Position numbers and translations under genes: made by a program. The notes under the pieces were generated by a model that was not told the origin of the DNA, did no database searches, and was given only the letters and a program-made list of their open reading frames with translations. From NCBI GenBank assembly GCA_965198485.1, contig CBDAPQ010000007.1, positions 62,001-126,000 of the forward strand: a DNA stretch of 64,000 nt, written 5' to 3'. Each line of letters begins with the position of its first letter. Positions within the stretch are counted from its first letter, which is position 1. Source of the DNA: RH-AL1 sp965198485. GTDB lineage: Bacteria > Pseudomonadota > Alphaproteobacteria > Rhizobiales > Beijerinckiaceae. Below are positions 7,204-15,613 of this stretch, piece by piece.

Positions 7204-8847
7204 CTAACGCCCGTCGAGCACCACGCGCACTTTGCGCGCAAGGTCGAGACGGCCGTAGGGCTTGTTCAAGACGTCGAATTCGTATCCGCCGGCATCGGAT
7301 CTCTCGACGGACGCTTCGGCAAAGCCGGTGGTAAGCAGAACCTTCAGTCTGGCGTTCCGGCGCCGCGCTTCGCGCGCCATCACGACGCCGTTCATTCCGC
7401 CGGGCAGAAGGATATCCGTGAAGAGCAGGTCGACGTCCTCGCGCTCCGCCAGCACGGCGAGGCCGCCCCGGCCGTCGGACGCGACGATCACGGTGTAGCC
7501 GAGATCGGAGAGGATCGCCCGCGCCATTTCGGCGACATCGAGTCGATCCTCCACAACGAGGACGGTCTCGTCCCCGGGACGGTCGAGCGCGATGCCTTTG
7601 CCGGCCGGACGGTCGGGCAGCGCTTCGGCAGAAGCCGGGAACACCATCGAAATGGTGGTGCCCACGCCCTCGGTCGAGTCGATCCACGCGGCACCACCCG
7701 ACTGCTTGGCGAAGCCGTAGACCATCGAGAGACCGAGCCCGGTGCCATGGCCTTCCTCCTTGGTGGTGAAGAAAGGATCCATCACCCGCTCGACCATCGC
7801 TATCGAGATGCCGGCGCCGGTGTCGGCGACATCGATGCCGACGTAGTGCCCGGGCGGGAGATTTCTGGCGTGCGGCAAATCGCCACGATCGGTAACGATG
7901 TTGCGTGTTTCGATTAGCAGACGCTTGCCGGGGCGGTCCTTCATCGCGTCGCGGGCGTTGATCATGATGTTGAGCAGCGCCGTCTCGATCTGCGTCATGT
8001 CGAGGCAGCAATTGGCGAGATTGTCGGCGAGCCGCAGATCCATTTCGACGTCCCCGCCCAATGTTCGTTCCCCGATCTCGATTAGAGAGCGCACGACGTC
8101 GTTCAGGTTCAGCGTGCGGCCTTCGAGCCGCTCCTTGCGGCAGAACGAGAGCAGCTGCTGCGTCAGGGCGGCGGCGCGATCGGCCGCGGTGCGGGCGTTG
8201 CCGATGTTGCGCCTGAGCTTGGGGATGTTGACCTCGGGCTTCGACAAGCCGGCATCGATCAGCTCGAGATAGCCGACCATGACCTGGAGAAGGTTGTTGA
8301 AATCGTGCGCGATGCCGCCGGTGAGCTGCCCCAGCGTCTCCATCTTCTGCGCCTGGCGCAGGTCGCTCTCGGCCTCCCGGCGACGGGTGACGTCGAGTTG
8401 CGAGGCGAAGTAATAGACGAGCTCGCCGGCGTGGTCGTAGACGGGCGAGACGAAGAGCGCGTTCCAGAAGGCGTAGCCGTCCTTGCGATAGTTCAGGATC
8501 TCGGTCGCGAAATCGCGTCGATCGGCGATCGCGGCACGGAGCTCGTCGATGACCGCCCTGTCCGTGCCTTCGCCCTGCAGGAAGCGGCAGTTGTGGCCGA
8601 TGATCTCATCGGCCGAGTAGCCGGTCATCGCGAGGAAGGCCTGGTTGGCGAACACAAGCGGATTATCCGGCTCGCGCGGATCGCTCAGCACGATCGGCAT
8701 GCGCGTGAGCGCGATGGCGGCGAAGAAGATGTCGTCGCCGGGGTGCAGCAGACCGGCCTGCGCCCCGCTCGCCATCGGCCGCCGACGCGGGTTACGGGGT
8801 AAGGCTTCTGGTGGTGGGGTTGTCTCGGGCGGCACGGCGTCGCTCAT
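7204..8847 (-). CDS. LOV-domain hybrid histidine kinase (blue-light sensor)
   Basis: The order in this 547-residue soluble protein is a LOV/PAS domain (about 45-155), a HisKA dimerisation domain, a HATPase_c domain, and a C-terminal receiver. The LOV core GHNCRFLQG holds the photoactive cysteine near residue 87, the residue that forms the flavin adduct in phototropin-like LOV proteins. The phospho-accepting histidine is about residue 181 in GGIAHDFNNLLQV. ATP-lid motifs are DTGAGI and GTGLGLSMVYG. The receiver shows VEDRLD and an aspartate in LLFTDILLPGGMNG. No transmembrane segment is seen. It appears to be transcribed with the formate-channel gene and fdhD just downstream, an uncommon pairing. 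Confidence 0.9.
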   Translation of the reverse strand: MSDAVPPETTPPPEALPRNPRRRPMASGAQAGLLHPGDDIFFAAIALTRMPIVLSDPREPDNPLVFANQAFLAMTGYSADEIIGHNCRFLQGEGTDRAVIDELRAAIADRRDFATEILNYRKDGYAFWNALFVSPVYDHAGELVYYFASQLDVTRRREAESDLRQAQKMETLGQLTGGIAHDFNNLLQVMVGYLELIDAGLSKPEVNIPKLRRNIGNARTAADRAAALTQQLLSFCRKERLEGRTLNLNDVVRSLIEIGERTLGGDVEMDLRLADNLANCCLDMTQIETALLNIMINARDAMKDRPGKRLLIETRNIVTDRGDLPHARNLPPGHYVGIDVADTGAGISIAMVERVMDPFFTTKEEGHGTGLGLSMVYGFAKQSGGAAWIDSTEGVGTTISMVFPASAEALPDRPAGKGIALDRPGDETVLVVEDRLDVAEMARAILSDLGYTVIVASDGRGGLAVLAEREDVDLLFTDILLPGGMNGVVMAREARRRNARLKVLLTTGFAEASVERSDAGGYEFDVLNKPYGRLDLARKVRVVLDGR

Positions 8848-8950
8848 GGCAGGGGCCGTACCACGCTTTGCCGACCGGTGTCGCCGTCATGACCGAGCTT
8901 GGCGGAGCGTGCCTGCCGGGCCGCGAGCCGCGCAAAGGCGCGGGGCGGAG

Positions 8951-9424
8951 CTACCATCCGGCCGTGCCCGGAGCGCCCTTGAACGGTCCGGCGAGGTTTT
9001 GAGTGATCCAGCCGCCGTAGAAGCCGCCCGGCTGCGGTCGCACCGGCTCGCCACCGACGAAGCAGGCGTCCATGGCCGCAGGATAGACGGCGAGATGGTC
9101 GCGGATGGGCTCGAAACCTTCGGTCGGCGCCGGGTAGCTCCAGGCGCAATCCTCGGCCGTGCGGCCGCCGCTGCGCAGCGACCAGTACGAGGCCAGGCCC
9201 TTCCATTCGCAGAAGGAGCGGCCGGGCCGAGCCAGCACGTCGCAGGTGAACGCCGTGCGCGGCAGATAGTAGACGGGCGGGTGGCTGGTCTCCAGCACGC
9301 GCCAAGCCTCACCGGTCTCGGCGATCGTGGCGCCCGCGAACACGATGCGGAGCGTCTGCGGCACGCGCTCGTGGCGCGGCGGACGGGGATAGTCCCAAAC
9401 GCTCTCGCGTGGGAGCGCATTCAT
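8951..9424 (-). CDS. DUF427 family protein
   Basis: The ATG overlaps the stop of bluB (ATGA), giving 157 residues; the longer upstream extension would lie inside bluB and is not used. Family features are WDYPRPP, VFAGATIAETGEAWRVLETS, PPVYYLPR, CEWKGLASYWSL and the C-terminal GGFYGGWITQNLAGPFKG. DUF427 proteins are small beta-rich domains of unproven function. Coupling to bluB suggests co-expression only. There are no membrane helices. Confidence 0.85.
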   Translation of the reverse strand: MNALPRESVWDYPRPPRHERVPQTLRIVFAGATIAETGEAWRVLETSHPPVYYLPRTAFTCDVLARPGRSFCEWKGLASYWSLRSGGRTAEDCAWSYPAPTEGFEPIRDHLAVYPAAMDACFVGGEPVRPQPGGFYGGWITQNLAGPFKGAPGTAGW

Positions 9425-10059
9425 CGCCGAAGCAGCCGGCAATCGGCGCCGCGGCGCCGCTCCCAACCCTCGCGCTGCAGCTCGGGCTCAACCTCGCCGC
9501 GCGTCGCATAGCCGAGGCACAGGTAGCCGATCAGGCGCCATTCCCTCGGCACCTCGCAGATGCGGGCGACCACGTCGGGGTGGAGGATCGACACCCAGCC
9601 GAGACCGACGCCCTCGACGCGGGCGGCCAGCCACAGAGTGTGGATCGCGATGGCGACGGAGAAGCCGGTGCAATCGGGCATGGTGTGGCGGCCGAGACCG
9701 TGGCCCTGCTCGTCGCCGGGGTCGGCGAAGACGGCGAGATGCACCGGCGCCTCTTCGAGACCGGCGAGTTTCAGCCGGGCGTAATGCGCGCGGCGCGACT
9801 GGTCCTGCCCGGCGAGCGCGGCGGCGTTGGCCGTGGCGAAGTCGTCGCGCACCAGAGCGCGGCGCGCGGGATCGTCCACCGCGACGAAGCGCCAGGGCTC
9901 GCTCAACCCGACGGATGGCGACAGGCAGGCGGTGGCGATCAGTCGCTCGAGCAGGCCGTCCGGCAGCGGATCGCGCCGGAACGAGCGCACGTCGCGCCGC
10001 CAGGCGAGGAGATCGTGAAGCCCGTTGCGCAGCGACGGCGGGAACGCGGGTGGTTGCAA
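9421..10059 (-). CDS. bluB: 5,6-dimethylbenzimidazole synthase
   Basis: BluB cannibalises reduced FMN with oxygen to make 5,6-dimethylbenzimidazole, the lower ligand of cobalamin. The 212-residue length and nitroreductase-fold motifs fit: LLAWRRDVRSFRRDPLPD, LSPSVGLSEPWRFV, PDCTGFSVAIAIHTLWLAAR, VEGVGLGWVSIL and LIGYLCLGYA. The GLGWVSI segment is characteristic of BluB rather than generic nitroreductases. It overlaps the DUF427 gene downstream by four bases. The upstream gap of about 110 bases holds no cobalamin-riboswitch B12 box that I can see. B12 fits an organism using B12-dependent C1/C2 mutases, but that link is inference. Confidence 0.9.
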   Translation of the reverse strand: MQPPAFPPSLRNGLHDLLAWRRDVRSFRRDPLPDGLLERLIATACLSPSVGLSEPWRFVAVDDPARRALVRDDFATANAAALAGQDQSRRAHYARLKLAGLEEAPVHLAVFADPGDEQGHGLGRHTMPDCTGFSVAIAIHTLWLAARVEGVGLGWVSILHPDVVARICEVPREWRLIGYLCLGYATRGEVEPELQREGWERRRGADCRLLRR

Positions 10060-10170
10060 GGTGGCGGGGTCTCGCGAAGGCGGGAAGCGTTGTCGCGCCT
10101 TTCGCGAGTTCGCGCAAACGCAGCCGCCGCCCTTGTGGGCGGAAAGGGTGCGGGCTAGCCACGTCGTTCG

Positions 10171-10842
10171 ATGACATCTCCCCTCGCCGCCCTCTTCCTG
10201 CGCGACCTAAGCGTCGGCCGCCGCATCGGGGGCGGCGCGGCGCTGGGTGTGGTGTTCTTCCTGATCCTGATCACGATGATACCCTTCGCCGTCGGACCCG
10301 ACATGGCGCTGCTGTCGCGGATCGGTCCGGCCATCCTGTGGATCGCCGCGCTGCTCGCCACCCTGCTCGGGCTTGATCGCCTGTTCGGCTCCGACCGCGA
10401 CGACGGCTCGCTCGACCTGCTGCTGATGAGCCGCACGTCGGCCGAGGCGGTCGTGCTGGTCAAATGCGCCGCGCATTGGTTGCTGACGGCACTGCCGCTG
10501 ATCGCCTTCGCGCCGCTGTTCGGGTTGATGCTGGGCATGGGCCCGCAGGCGCTGCTGCAGACGACCGCCTCGCTCGCCGCCGGCACGCCGGCGCTGACGA
10601 TGCTCGGTGCCGTGGGCGCGGCGCTGACGGTGGGTCTGCGCAAGGGTGGCCTGCTGATGGCCGTGCTGATCCTGCCGCTCTGCGTGCCGATCCTGATCTT
10701 CGGGGTGTCCGCCTCCACGGCCGGGCTCGTCGACAAGGTGCCGTTCACGATGCCGTTCCTGGTGCTCGTCGCGCTCAGCCTGGCGTCGATGGCTGGGGCG
10801 CCTTTCGCCGCCGCGGCGGCCCTTCGCGCGATGAACGATTGA
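10171..10842 (+). CDS. ccmB: Heme exporter / cytochrome c maturation protein CcmB
   Basis: CcmB is the membrane subunit of the CcmAB transporter, which releases heme-loaded CcmE during cytochrome c maturation. The 223-residue protein has six hydrophobic segments and the family start LAALFLRDLSVGRRIGGG, with LGLDRLFGSDRDDGSLDLLL and LILPLCVPILIFG. It stands alone here: no ccmA, ccmC or ccmD flank it, although they usually do. Its last 68 bases are antisense to the end of the glycosyltransferase gene. The organism clearly needs c-type cytochromes (multiheme ActA, ActE, CoxB). Confidence 0.92.
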   Translation: MTSPLAALFLRDLSVGRRIGGGAALGVVFFLILITMIPFAVGPDMALLSRIGPAILWIAALLATLLGLDRLFGSDRDDGSLDLLLMSRTSAEAVVLVKCAAHWLLTALPLIAFAPLFGLMLGMGPQALLQTTASLAAGTPALTMLGAVGAALTVGLRKGGLLMAVLILPLCVPILIFGVSASTAGLVDKVPFTMPFLVLVALSLASMAGAPFAAAAALRAMND

Positions 10843-12691
10843 GCGCCTGGATCCCGTGCGGCGTCTCGGTTCCATGAGGCGTCTTGCGCCAATGGTAGGG
10901 GCGCCGCAAGAGATCCCACAGGCCTCCCCAAGCCGCGCCGGCGATCAGCAGCTGGTAGGGCAACAGCAGCGGCAGGTAGAGGGCGAGAGAGCCGAGCCGT
11001 CGCGCCCGCAGCCCGGCCCAGCCGCACCACAGGGTCGCGACGATCGCGATGAGCGGCACCACCAGCGTCAGCATGGTGGTGCAAAGATCGAGGTTGCCGC
11101 TTCGCAGCTGCCATGCTGCGAGCACCAGGACCGGGGGCGTCGCCAGCGGCCCGATCACGAGGTTGACGAGCATCAAGGCGACGGCAGCGGCATGGCCGAC
11201 ACCAAGGTCGCGTCGCGCTGCGCGATCGCGGGCGAGCACCAGGGCGACCTGCATCCAGCCCTTGGTCCAGCGCCGCCGCTGCCTGATCCAGACAAGCGGG
11301 TGGCTCGGCGCCTCCTCGCAGGTGGTCGAGTCGAGCACGTCGATCTCGTAGCCGAAGCGGGCGAGCCTCACCCCGAGGTCGGCGTCCTCGGTGACGTTCC
11401 AGGCGTCCCATCCGCCCAGCTCACGCAGCGCCGCCGTCCGAAAATGATTGGAGGTGCCGCCGAGCGGCATCGGCAGGCGCAGGCGGGCAAGGCCGACGTT
11501 GTGCAGGTCGAAGAGCGCGGCGTATTCCAGCGCAAAGAGCCGCGGCAGCAGGCGGGTGTCGCGCGTGATGGCGAGGCGGCCCTGGAGGCACGCCAGCCGC
11601 GGCGGCGCGGCGGCGTAGCGGGCAGCTGCCGCGCGCAGTTGGCCCGGATGGGGCATGTCCTCGGCATCGTACACGGTGATCAGCGCGCCTCGGGCCAGCG
11701 CGAGCCCGACGTTGAGCGCGCGGGGTTTGGTTCGCGGCAGGCCGGATGGCACGGCGACCGAGCGCATCCAATGCGGCTTCGGCGCGGCGGCCAACGCCAC
11801 GCGGGTCGCCACGTCGTCGGCTTCGACGAGCAGCAGGACCTCGAGCTTGGCCGCGGGATAGTCGAGCGCGCCGAGGTGGCGGATGAGGGTCGGCACCATT
11901 CCCGCTTCCCGGTATAGGGGTACCAGCACGCTGTAGCGGGGCAGGTCGCCGTCGGCCTGGCGCGGCGGCGTCGCCGGCTCGGTACCATGATCCTGCGATC
12001 CGGCCACGCAGACCATCCAGCGGAAACCGACGGCGGCGAGGAACAAGGCTCCGACGAGCACCGCGAGGGCCGTGGGTGCCAGGACGAACAGCGTGGCCGT
12101 CGCGACGAGGATGGCCAGCGCGACCCCGGTCGCTCGCACATCCAGCGCGCCGCGGGCGGAGAGGTCCGGCCGCAAGATCGGGAGGGCGAGGCTGGCGCGC
12201 CGGGACAGCGAGGCGCCGGCGCGGCGCAGCACCAGCGCCTCAAGATGCGCGGGCGTCGTGATCGCGACCGGGTGCGGCAGGAGGTCGGGGTAGCGTGCCG
12301 CGGCGACCAGCAGCCGGAGCGCGGCGCCGGTTGGCGCGAGCAGCCACGTTCCGTCGGCGAGCCGGACCTTGCCGTCGTGCAAGCCGAGCAGCGCATCGAC
12401 GTGTGGAGCGAGCAGGGGAAGATCGTTGCGGAACGGCGCGCCGACGAGCCGTGCAAGGCTGGCGTAAAACAAGGTGTCGGTGATGCCGCCGCCCGCGAGG
12501 AGAGCTTCGCGGGCGTCGACGCCCTGCCAGCGGGCGTCCCGCACCGCTGCCTTCAGCAGTTGAGGGCGAACGCCGTACTTGCGGAGGAAGGCGATCTCGG
12601 GCGGGAGATCGTCGCGCGGCCGCTCTCGGCCCGGCAGAGGGGCGACGAGAGGCTGAAAACCCGTCGAACGGGGGTGGAACGCGACACCCAT
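10775..12691 (-). CDS. Membrane glycosyltransferase family 2 with N-terminal GspE-like domain
   Basis: The preferred ATG gives 638 residues; a TTG 25 codons further upstream is also open. After a basic N-terminus there is a soluble region resembling the type II secretion GspE/MshEN N-domain (LPPEIAFLRKYGVRPQLLKA, ARLVGAPF), then two close helices. A GT2 domain follows with YSVLVPLYREAGMV, EADD, YDAEDMPHPGQL, TEDADLGVRL and the QRRRW motif of processive cellulose-synthase-like enzymes, then C-terminal helices. It probably makes or exports a polysaccharide at the inner membrane; the sugar is unknown. Its 3' end overlaps ccmB antisense by 68 bases, so the last residues (RRRKAPQPSTPG) may be non-essential. 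Confidence 0.82.
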   Translation of the reverse strand: MGVAFHPRSTGFQPLVAPLPGRERPRDDLPPEIAFLRKYGVRPQLLKAAVRDARWQGVDAREALLAGGGITDTLFYASLARLVGAPFRNDLPLLAPHVDALLGLHDGKVRLADGTWLLAPTGAALRLLVAAARYPDLLPHPVAITTPAHLEALVLRRAGASLSRRASLALPILRPDLSARGALDVRATGVALAILVATATLFVLAPTALAVLVGALFLAAVGFRWMVCVAGSQDHGTEPATPPRQADGDLPRYSVLVPLYREAGMVPTLIRHLGALDYPAAKLEVLLLVEADDVATRVALAAAPKPHWMRSVAVPSGLPRTKPRALNVGLALARGALITVYDAEDMPHPGQLRAAAARYAAAPPRLACLQGRLAITRDTRLLPRLFALEYAALFDLHNVGLARLRLPMPLGGTSNHFRTAALRELGGWDAWNVTEDADLGVRLARFGYEIDVLDSTTCEEAPSHPLVWIRQRRRWTKGWMQVALVLARDRAARRDLGVGHAAAVALMLVNLVIGPLATPPVLVLAAWQLRSGNLDLCTTMLTLVVPLIAIVATLWCGWAGLRARRLGSLALYLPLLLPYQLLIAGAAWGGLWDLLRRPYHWRKTPHGTETPHGIQALNRSSREGPPRRRKAPQPSTPG

Positions 12692-12864
12692 GAACGCCGC
12701 ACACGTCGAACGCAAAAGGTGATCGTAGTCTGTGCGGAGCGAAATGCCACGGAGCTTCGGTTGCAAAATGATAAAGCCGTCGGGTGTGCCTTGCCGACAG
12801 CAGCCTTGCCACGGGTTTTCGCACTATGATGTGGGACCTGTCGGCTGATCCGGGATCCACCACG

Positions 12865-13512
12865 ATGTTTCAGCGCCTTTCGCTTGTTCTCGTCGGCGGA
12901 TTCTGCGTCGCCGGGCTCGTCGCGCCGGCACGCGCGCAGACGGCCGCGCCGTTAGTGGCACCCTCGCCGGCCGCCAAGTCGGCGAGCGCGCCCGTGGGCG
13001 TGGAGGAGCCGCGCGACATCGTCGCCGCGCTTTACCGTCTTGCCGCAGCCGAGGCGAAAAAGGCCAAGCCGCTGAGCCCTTTCTTCGATGCCGGGGCGCG
13101 CGAAAAGTACTTCTCCAAGAGCTTCGACCTGCTCGTGACCACGAGCCAGACCAAGGCGGCGCACGACGGCGACGCCTCGCTCGACTTCGACCCGATCTCC
13201 GCCTCGCAAGACGCCGAGCTGCAGAAGGTGACGCTGAAGACGGATTTAATCGAACTGAGCAAGGCCGTGGTCTCGGCGACCTTCCTCAACCACAAGCTCC
13301 CGACCGTCGTAACCTACGATTTCGTCAGGGAAAACGATGGCTGGAAGATCAACGACATCAAAGGTACGACCGAGAAGGAGGCGTGGTCGGTCCGCAAGAT
13401 CTTGCGCACCGACGGCAAGCAACCGACCAAGCTGCCGGGCATGCCCGAAGCCAAGGCCGCGCCCGACGCCTCGACGCCACTGCCGCCGAAGAAGGACCCG
13501 GCGGCGAAATAG
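12865..13512 (+). CDS. Exported protein with DUF3828-like domain
   Basis: This 215-residue protein starts at the ATG of MFQRLSLVLV and has a signal peptide ending ARAQ. The middle (PRDIVAALYRLAAAEA, FFDAGAREKYFSKSF, VTYDFVRENDGWKINDI) resembles DUF3828/YbjP-type periplasmic domains in the NTF2-like fold, where the FVREN.GWKI.DI segment is typical. The tail is Pro/Lys/Ala-rich. It is divergent from the glycosyltransferase gene, with about 170 bases between. Function unknown. Confidence 0.75.
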   Translation: MFQRLSLVLVGGFCVAGLVAPARAQTAAPLVAPSPAAKSASAPVGVEEPRDIVAALYRLAAAEAKKAKPLSPFFDAGAREKYFSKSFDLLVTTSQTKAAHDGDASLDFDPISASQDAELQKVTLKTDLIELSKAVVSATFLNHKLPTVVTYDFVRENDGWKINDIKGTTEKEAWSVRKILRTDGKQPTKLPGMPEAKAAPDASTPLPPKKDPAAK

Positions 13513-13688
13513 CTGCCGGGGTCTTCTGCCGCCGCTTGCTCGTCTTCGTCCAGCTTCGTTCCTCGATCGAGCCGCCACTGCGTTTGCCTGGCTCGGCGCC
13601 GCGGGTAGCGAGCGCATCAGGGTGGCGATTAACCTACCGTTAAGGAAGGCCGACGTAGGTTTTTGTTAACCTTCCCGGAGGCTCACGG

Positions 13689-13880
13689 ATGTTCGTCGTA
13701 CGAACCCGATCATCTTCCCTCGGCACGTGCCATGCGCAAGATGCGCTGGCGCACTTCAAGGCAATGGCGCGCGCCGGCCAAGATCCGAAAGTGATGACCG
13801 TCGGCGGCAAGGCAATGGCGCTTGCCGGGCTGGAGCGCTGGATCGCGACCGTACCACGTCGGCATCGCCCTCCGGCCTGA
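13689..13880 (+). CDS. Possible small protein, unknown
   Basis: A 63-codon frame with a GGAGG sequence seven bases before its ATG contains QDALAHFKAMARAGQDPKVM and a C-terminal RHRPPA. It has no signal peptide or membrane helix. It sits in an otherwise empty gap and ends just before a terminator hairpin, which is mild support. It could equally be non-coding. Confidence 0.35.
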   Translation: MFVVRTRSSSLGTCHAQDALAHFKAMARAGQDPKVMTVGGKAMALAGLERWIATVPRRHRPPA

Positions 13881-13900
13881 CGTCAGCCCTACTAAAAAAA

Positions 13901-13926
13901 GCCCCGATCTCGCGACCGGGGCTTCT
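13901..13926. terminator. Bidirectional rho-independent terminator
   Basis: The stem GCCCCG/CGGGGC with a 10-base loop is preceded by seven A and followed by TTCTT. It can terminate the aminotransferase gene on the minus strand (A-run gives U-run) and weakly the plus-strand frame. Confidence 0.7.
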
Positions 13927-13946
13927 TAGTCGCGAGCGCTTGCAGC

Positions 13947-15158
13947 CTACTCGGCCGCCTGGGCCACCGCGTGCTTGGCCGAATGGTGAGCCGCGATGAC
14001 GTCCATCGCCGCCTGCACGCCGCCTTTACGGTAAGGGATGCCCGCGATCTCGAAACCCATCTCGACACCCGACAACGCGCCCATAATCGTGAGGTCGTTG
14101 GTGTCGCCGAGATGGCCGATGCGGAAGATCTTGTCGGCGATTTTGTTTAGTCCGGCGCCCAGCGACATGTCGAACTGGTCGAGTACGATCTTGCGGTAGG
14201 CGTCGCCACCCTTGCCGCTCGGCATCATCACGGCCGTCATCACCGGCGAGAGGTACGGCTCCCGCGCGAGATTCTCCAAGCCCCAATGAGCCACCGCGGC
14301 GCGCGTCGCCTCGCCGTGGCGTCGGTGACGCGCGAAGATGGTCTCAAGACCTTCCTCGTGCATGAGGTCGACGGCGACGTCGAGGCCATAGAGGATCTGC
14401 GTCGCCGGGGTGTAGGGGAAGAAGCCATTCTTGTTGGCAGCGAGCATGTCCTCCCAGTTCCAATAACCCTTGGTCGGTGCCTTGTTGTTCTTGGACGCCT
14501 CAATCGCCTTAGCGCTAACGGCATTGAAGGCCAGACCCGGCGGCAGCATCAGACCTTTCTGCGAGCCGGCGACGGTGACGTCGATCTTCCACTCATCGTG
14601 ACGCAGATCTGCCGAGCCAAGCCCGGACACCGTGTCGACGAAGAACAGCGCAGGGTGATTGTTGTCGTCGATCGCCTTGCGGATCGCCTTGAGGTCCGAG
14701 AGCAGGCCGCCCGAGGTTTCATGGTGGACGACACCGACCGCCTTGATCTCGTGGTTCTTGTCGGCCGCGAGCTTCTCGGAAATCTTCTGCGGATCGACGC
14801 CGGTGCGCCAGTCGCTCGGGATGAAGTCGGTGACGAAGCCGAGGCGCTGGGCCATCTGGTTCCACAGCGTGGCGAACTGGCCGGTCTCGTACATCAGGAT
14901 CTTGTCGCCCGGTGCCAACGTGTTCACCATCGCCGCCTCCCAGGCGCCCGAACCCGAGGCCGGGAAGATGATGACGTGGCTCTTGGTCTTGAACACTGTC
15001 TTGATCTTCTCGAGCACGCGATGGGCGAGTTCCTGGAACTTCGGACCGCGATGGTCGAGCACCTGGTAGTCCATCGCGCGGAGGACGCGATCCGGGATCG
15101 GCGTGGGGCCGGGGATCTGCAGAAAATGGCGTCCGGGCTTGCGCGTGCTAGTGCTCAT
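13947..15158 (-). CDS. sgaA: Serine--glyoxylate aminotransferase
   Basis: This PLP enzyme converts serine plus glyoxylate to hydroxypyruvate plus glycine, the entry reaction of the serine cycle for C1 assimilation. The 403-residue chain starts FLQIPGPTPIPDRVLRAMDY and contains FPASGSGAWEAAM, DTVSGLGSADLRHDEWKIDV and the PLP lysine in VAGSQKGLMLPPGLAF. It ends with HLGDTNDLTIMGALSGVEMG. These are class V aminotransferase features close to methylotroph SgaA. A related alanine/purine aminotransferase role is less likely because of length and motifs. No other serine-cycle genes are adjacent. A bidirectional terminator follows it. Confidence 0.9.
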   Translation of the reverse strand: MSTSTRKPGRHFLQIPGPTPIPDRVLRAMDYQVLDHRGPKFQELAHRVLEKIKTVFKTKSHVIIFPASGSGAWEAAMVNTLAPGDKILMYETGQFATLWNQMAQRLGFVTDFIPSDWRTGVDPQKISEKLAADKNHEIKAVGVVHHETSGGLLSDLKAIRKAIDDNNHPALFFVDTVSGLGSADLRHDEWKIDVTVAGSQKGLMLPPGLAFNAVSAKAIEASKNNKAPTKGYWNWEDMLAANKNGFFPYTPATQILYGLDVAVDLMHEEGLETIFARHRRHGEATRAAVAHWGLENLAREPYLSPVMTAVMMPSGKGGDAYRKIVLDQFDMSLGAGLNKIADKIFRIGHLGDTNDLTIMGALSGVEMGFEIAGIPYRKGGVQAAMDVIAAHHSAKHAVAQAAE

Positions 15159-15613
15159 GAGAAGGTCCTTCCTCCGGGGGTGTGATCGGGCCTGACGTGC
15201 GCGTGCGAGGACGCGGAGGCGTTTGCGCCATCTAAGGGCAGGCTATTGCCTGAGCAATCGCATTTTTGTTTCGCAACGGCCATGATTTTTATGAGGTCCG
15301 CCGAAGACCTTCGGCGGAGGGCGCCGGCGCCGTAACGCGGGAATGCCAGCTGCAGGCGCTCGACGCCAGCTCGACGTCAGCCGCTGCCAAGCATCAGGAC
15401 TCGATGACCAAGACAATCGCTCACCATGAGGAATGTTGTCCCTCCCATGATCGGCAAATCACGTGAATGCCGTCAGCGTCACGACGTCAGGAGGGTCTTT
15501 GCATGGCGCTATGCGTCATGTGTCAAGCGACGATGCACGACCACGGCAGCGTTCCGGGACGTTGAAAGCGCAACGCGAACCGCATAAAGCCGTGGCCCGA
15601 CATCGAGGGCGGC
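15159..15613. other. Long gap between sgaA and pyrH with hairpin
   Basis: No convincing gene larger than a micro-ORF is seen in this 455-base gap. It holds the 5' regions of both divergent genes. A perfect 9-bp hairpin (TCCGCCGAA, loop GACC, TTCGGCGGA) lies at 15297-15318, without a U-run on either side. In most alphaproteobacteria rpsB and tsf would be found upstream of pyrH; they are not here. Confidence 0.5.
15503..15565 (+). CDS. Possible micro-ORF or leader peptide upstream of pyrH
   Basis: A 20-residue frame, MALCVMCQATMHDHGSVPGR, is preceded by a strong AGGAGGG sequence about eight bases from the ATG. It carries a CxxC pair and two histidines. It ends 48 bases before the pyrH ATG, so it could be a leader peptide. 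Short frames of this kind also arise by chance. Confidence 0.25.
   Translation: MALCVMCQATMHDHGSVPGR

Noticed and set aside
6331..7917. Very long open frame on the plus strand opposite the formate channel gene and the LOV kinase.
   Set aside because: Its product is a low-complexity Arg/His/Asp-rich chain without a domain, and the minus strand carries clear families; it is an antisense shadow of GC-rich coding DNA.
10060..10170. Possible cobalamin riboswitch upstream of bluB.
   Set aside because: I could not find a B12-box-like GCCACTG element in the 111 bases; only GC-rich short repeats are present.
10856..11917. Long plus-strand open frame opposite the glycosyltransferase gene.
   Set aside because: It is Arg/Gly/Gln-rich without motifs, antisense to a clear GT2 domain.
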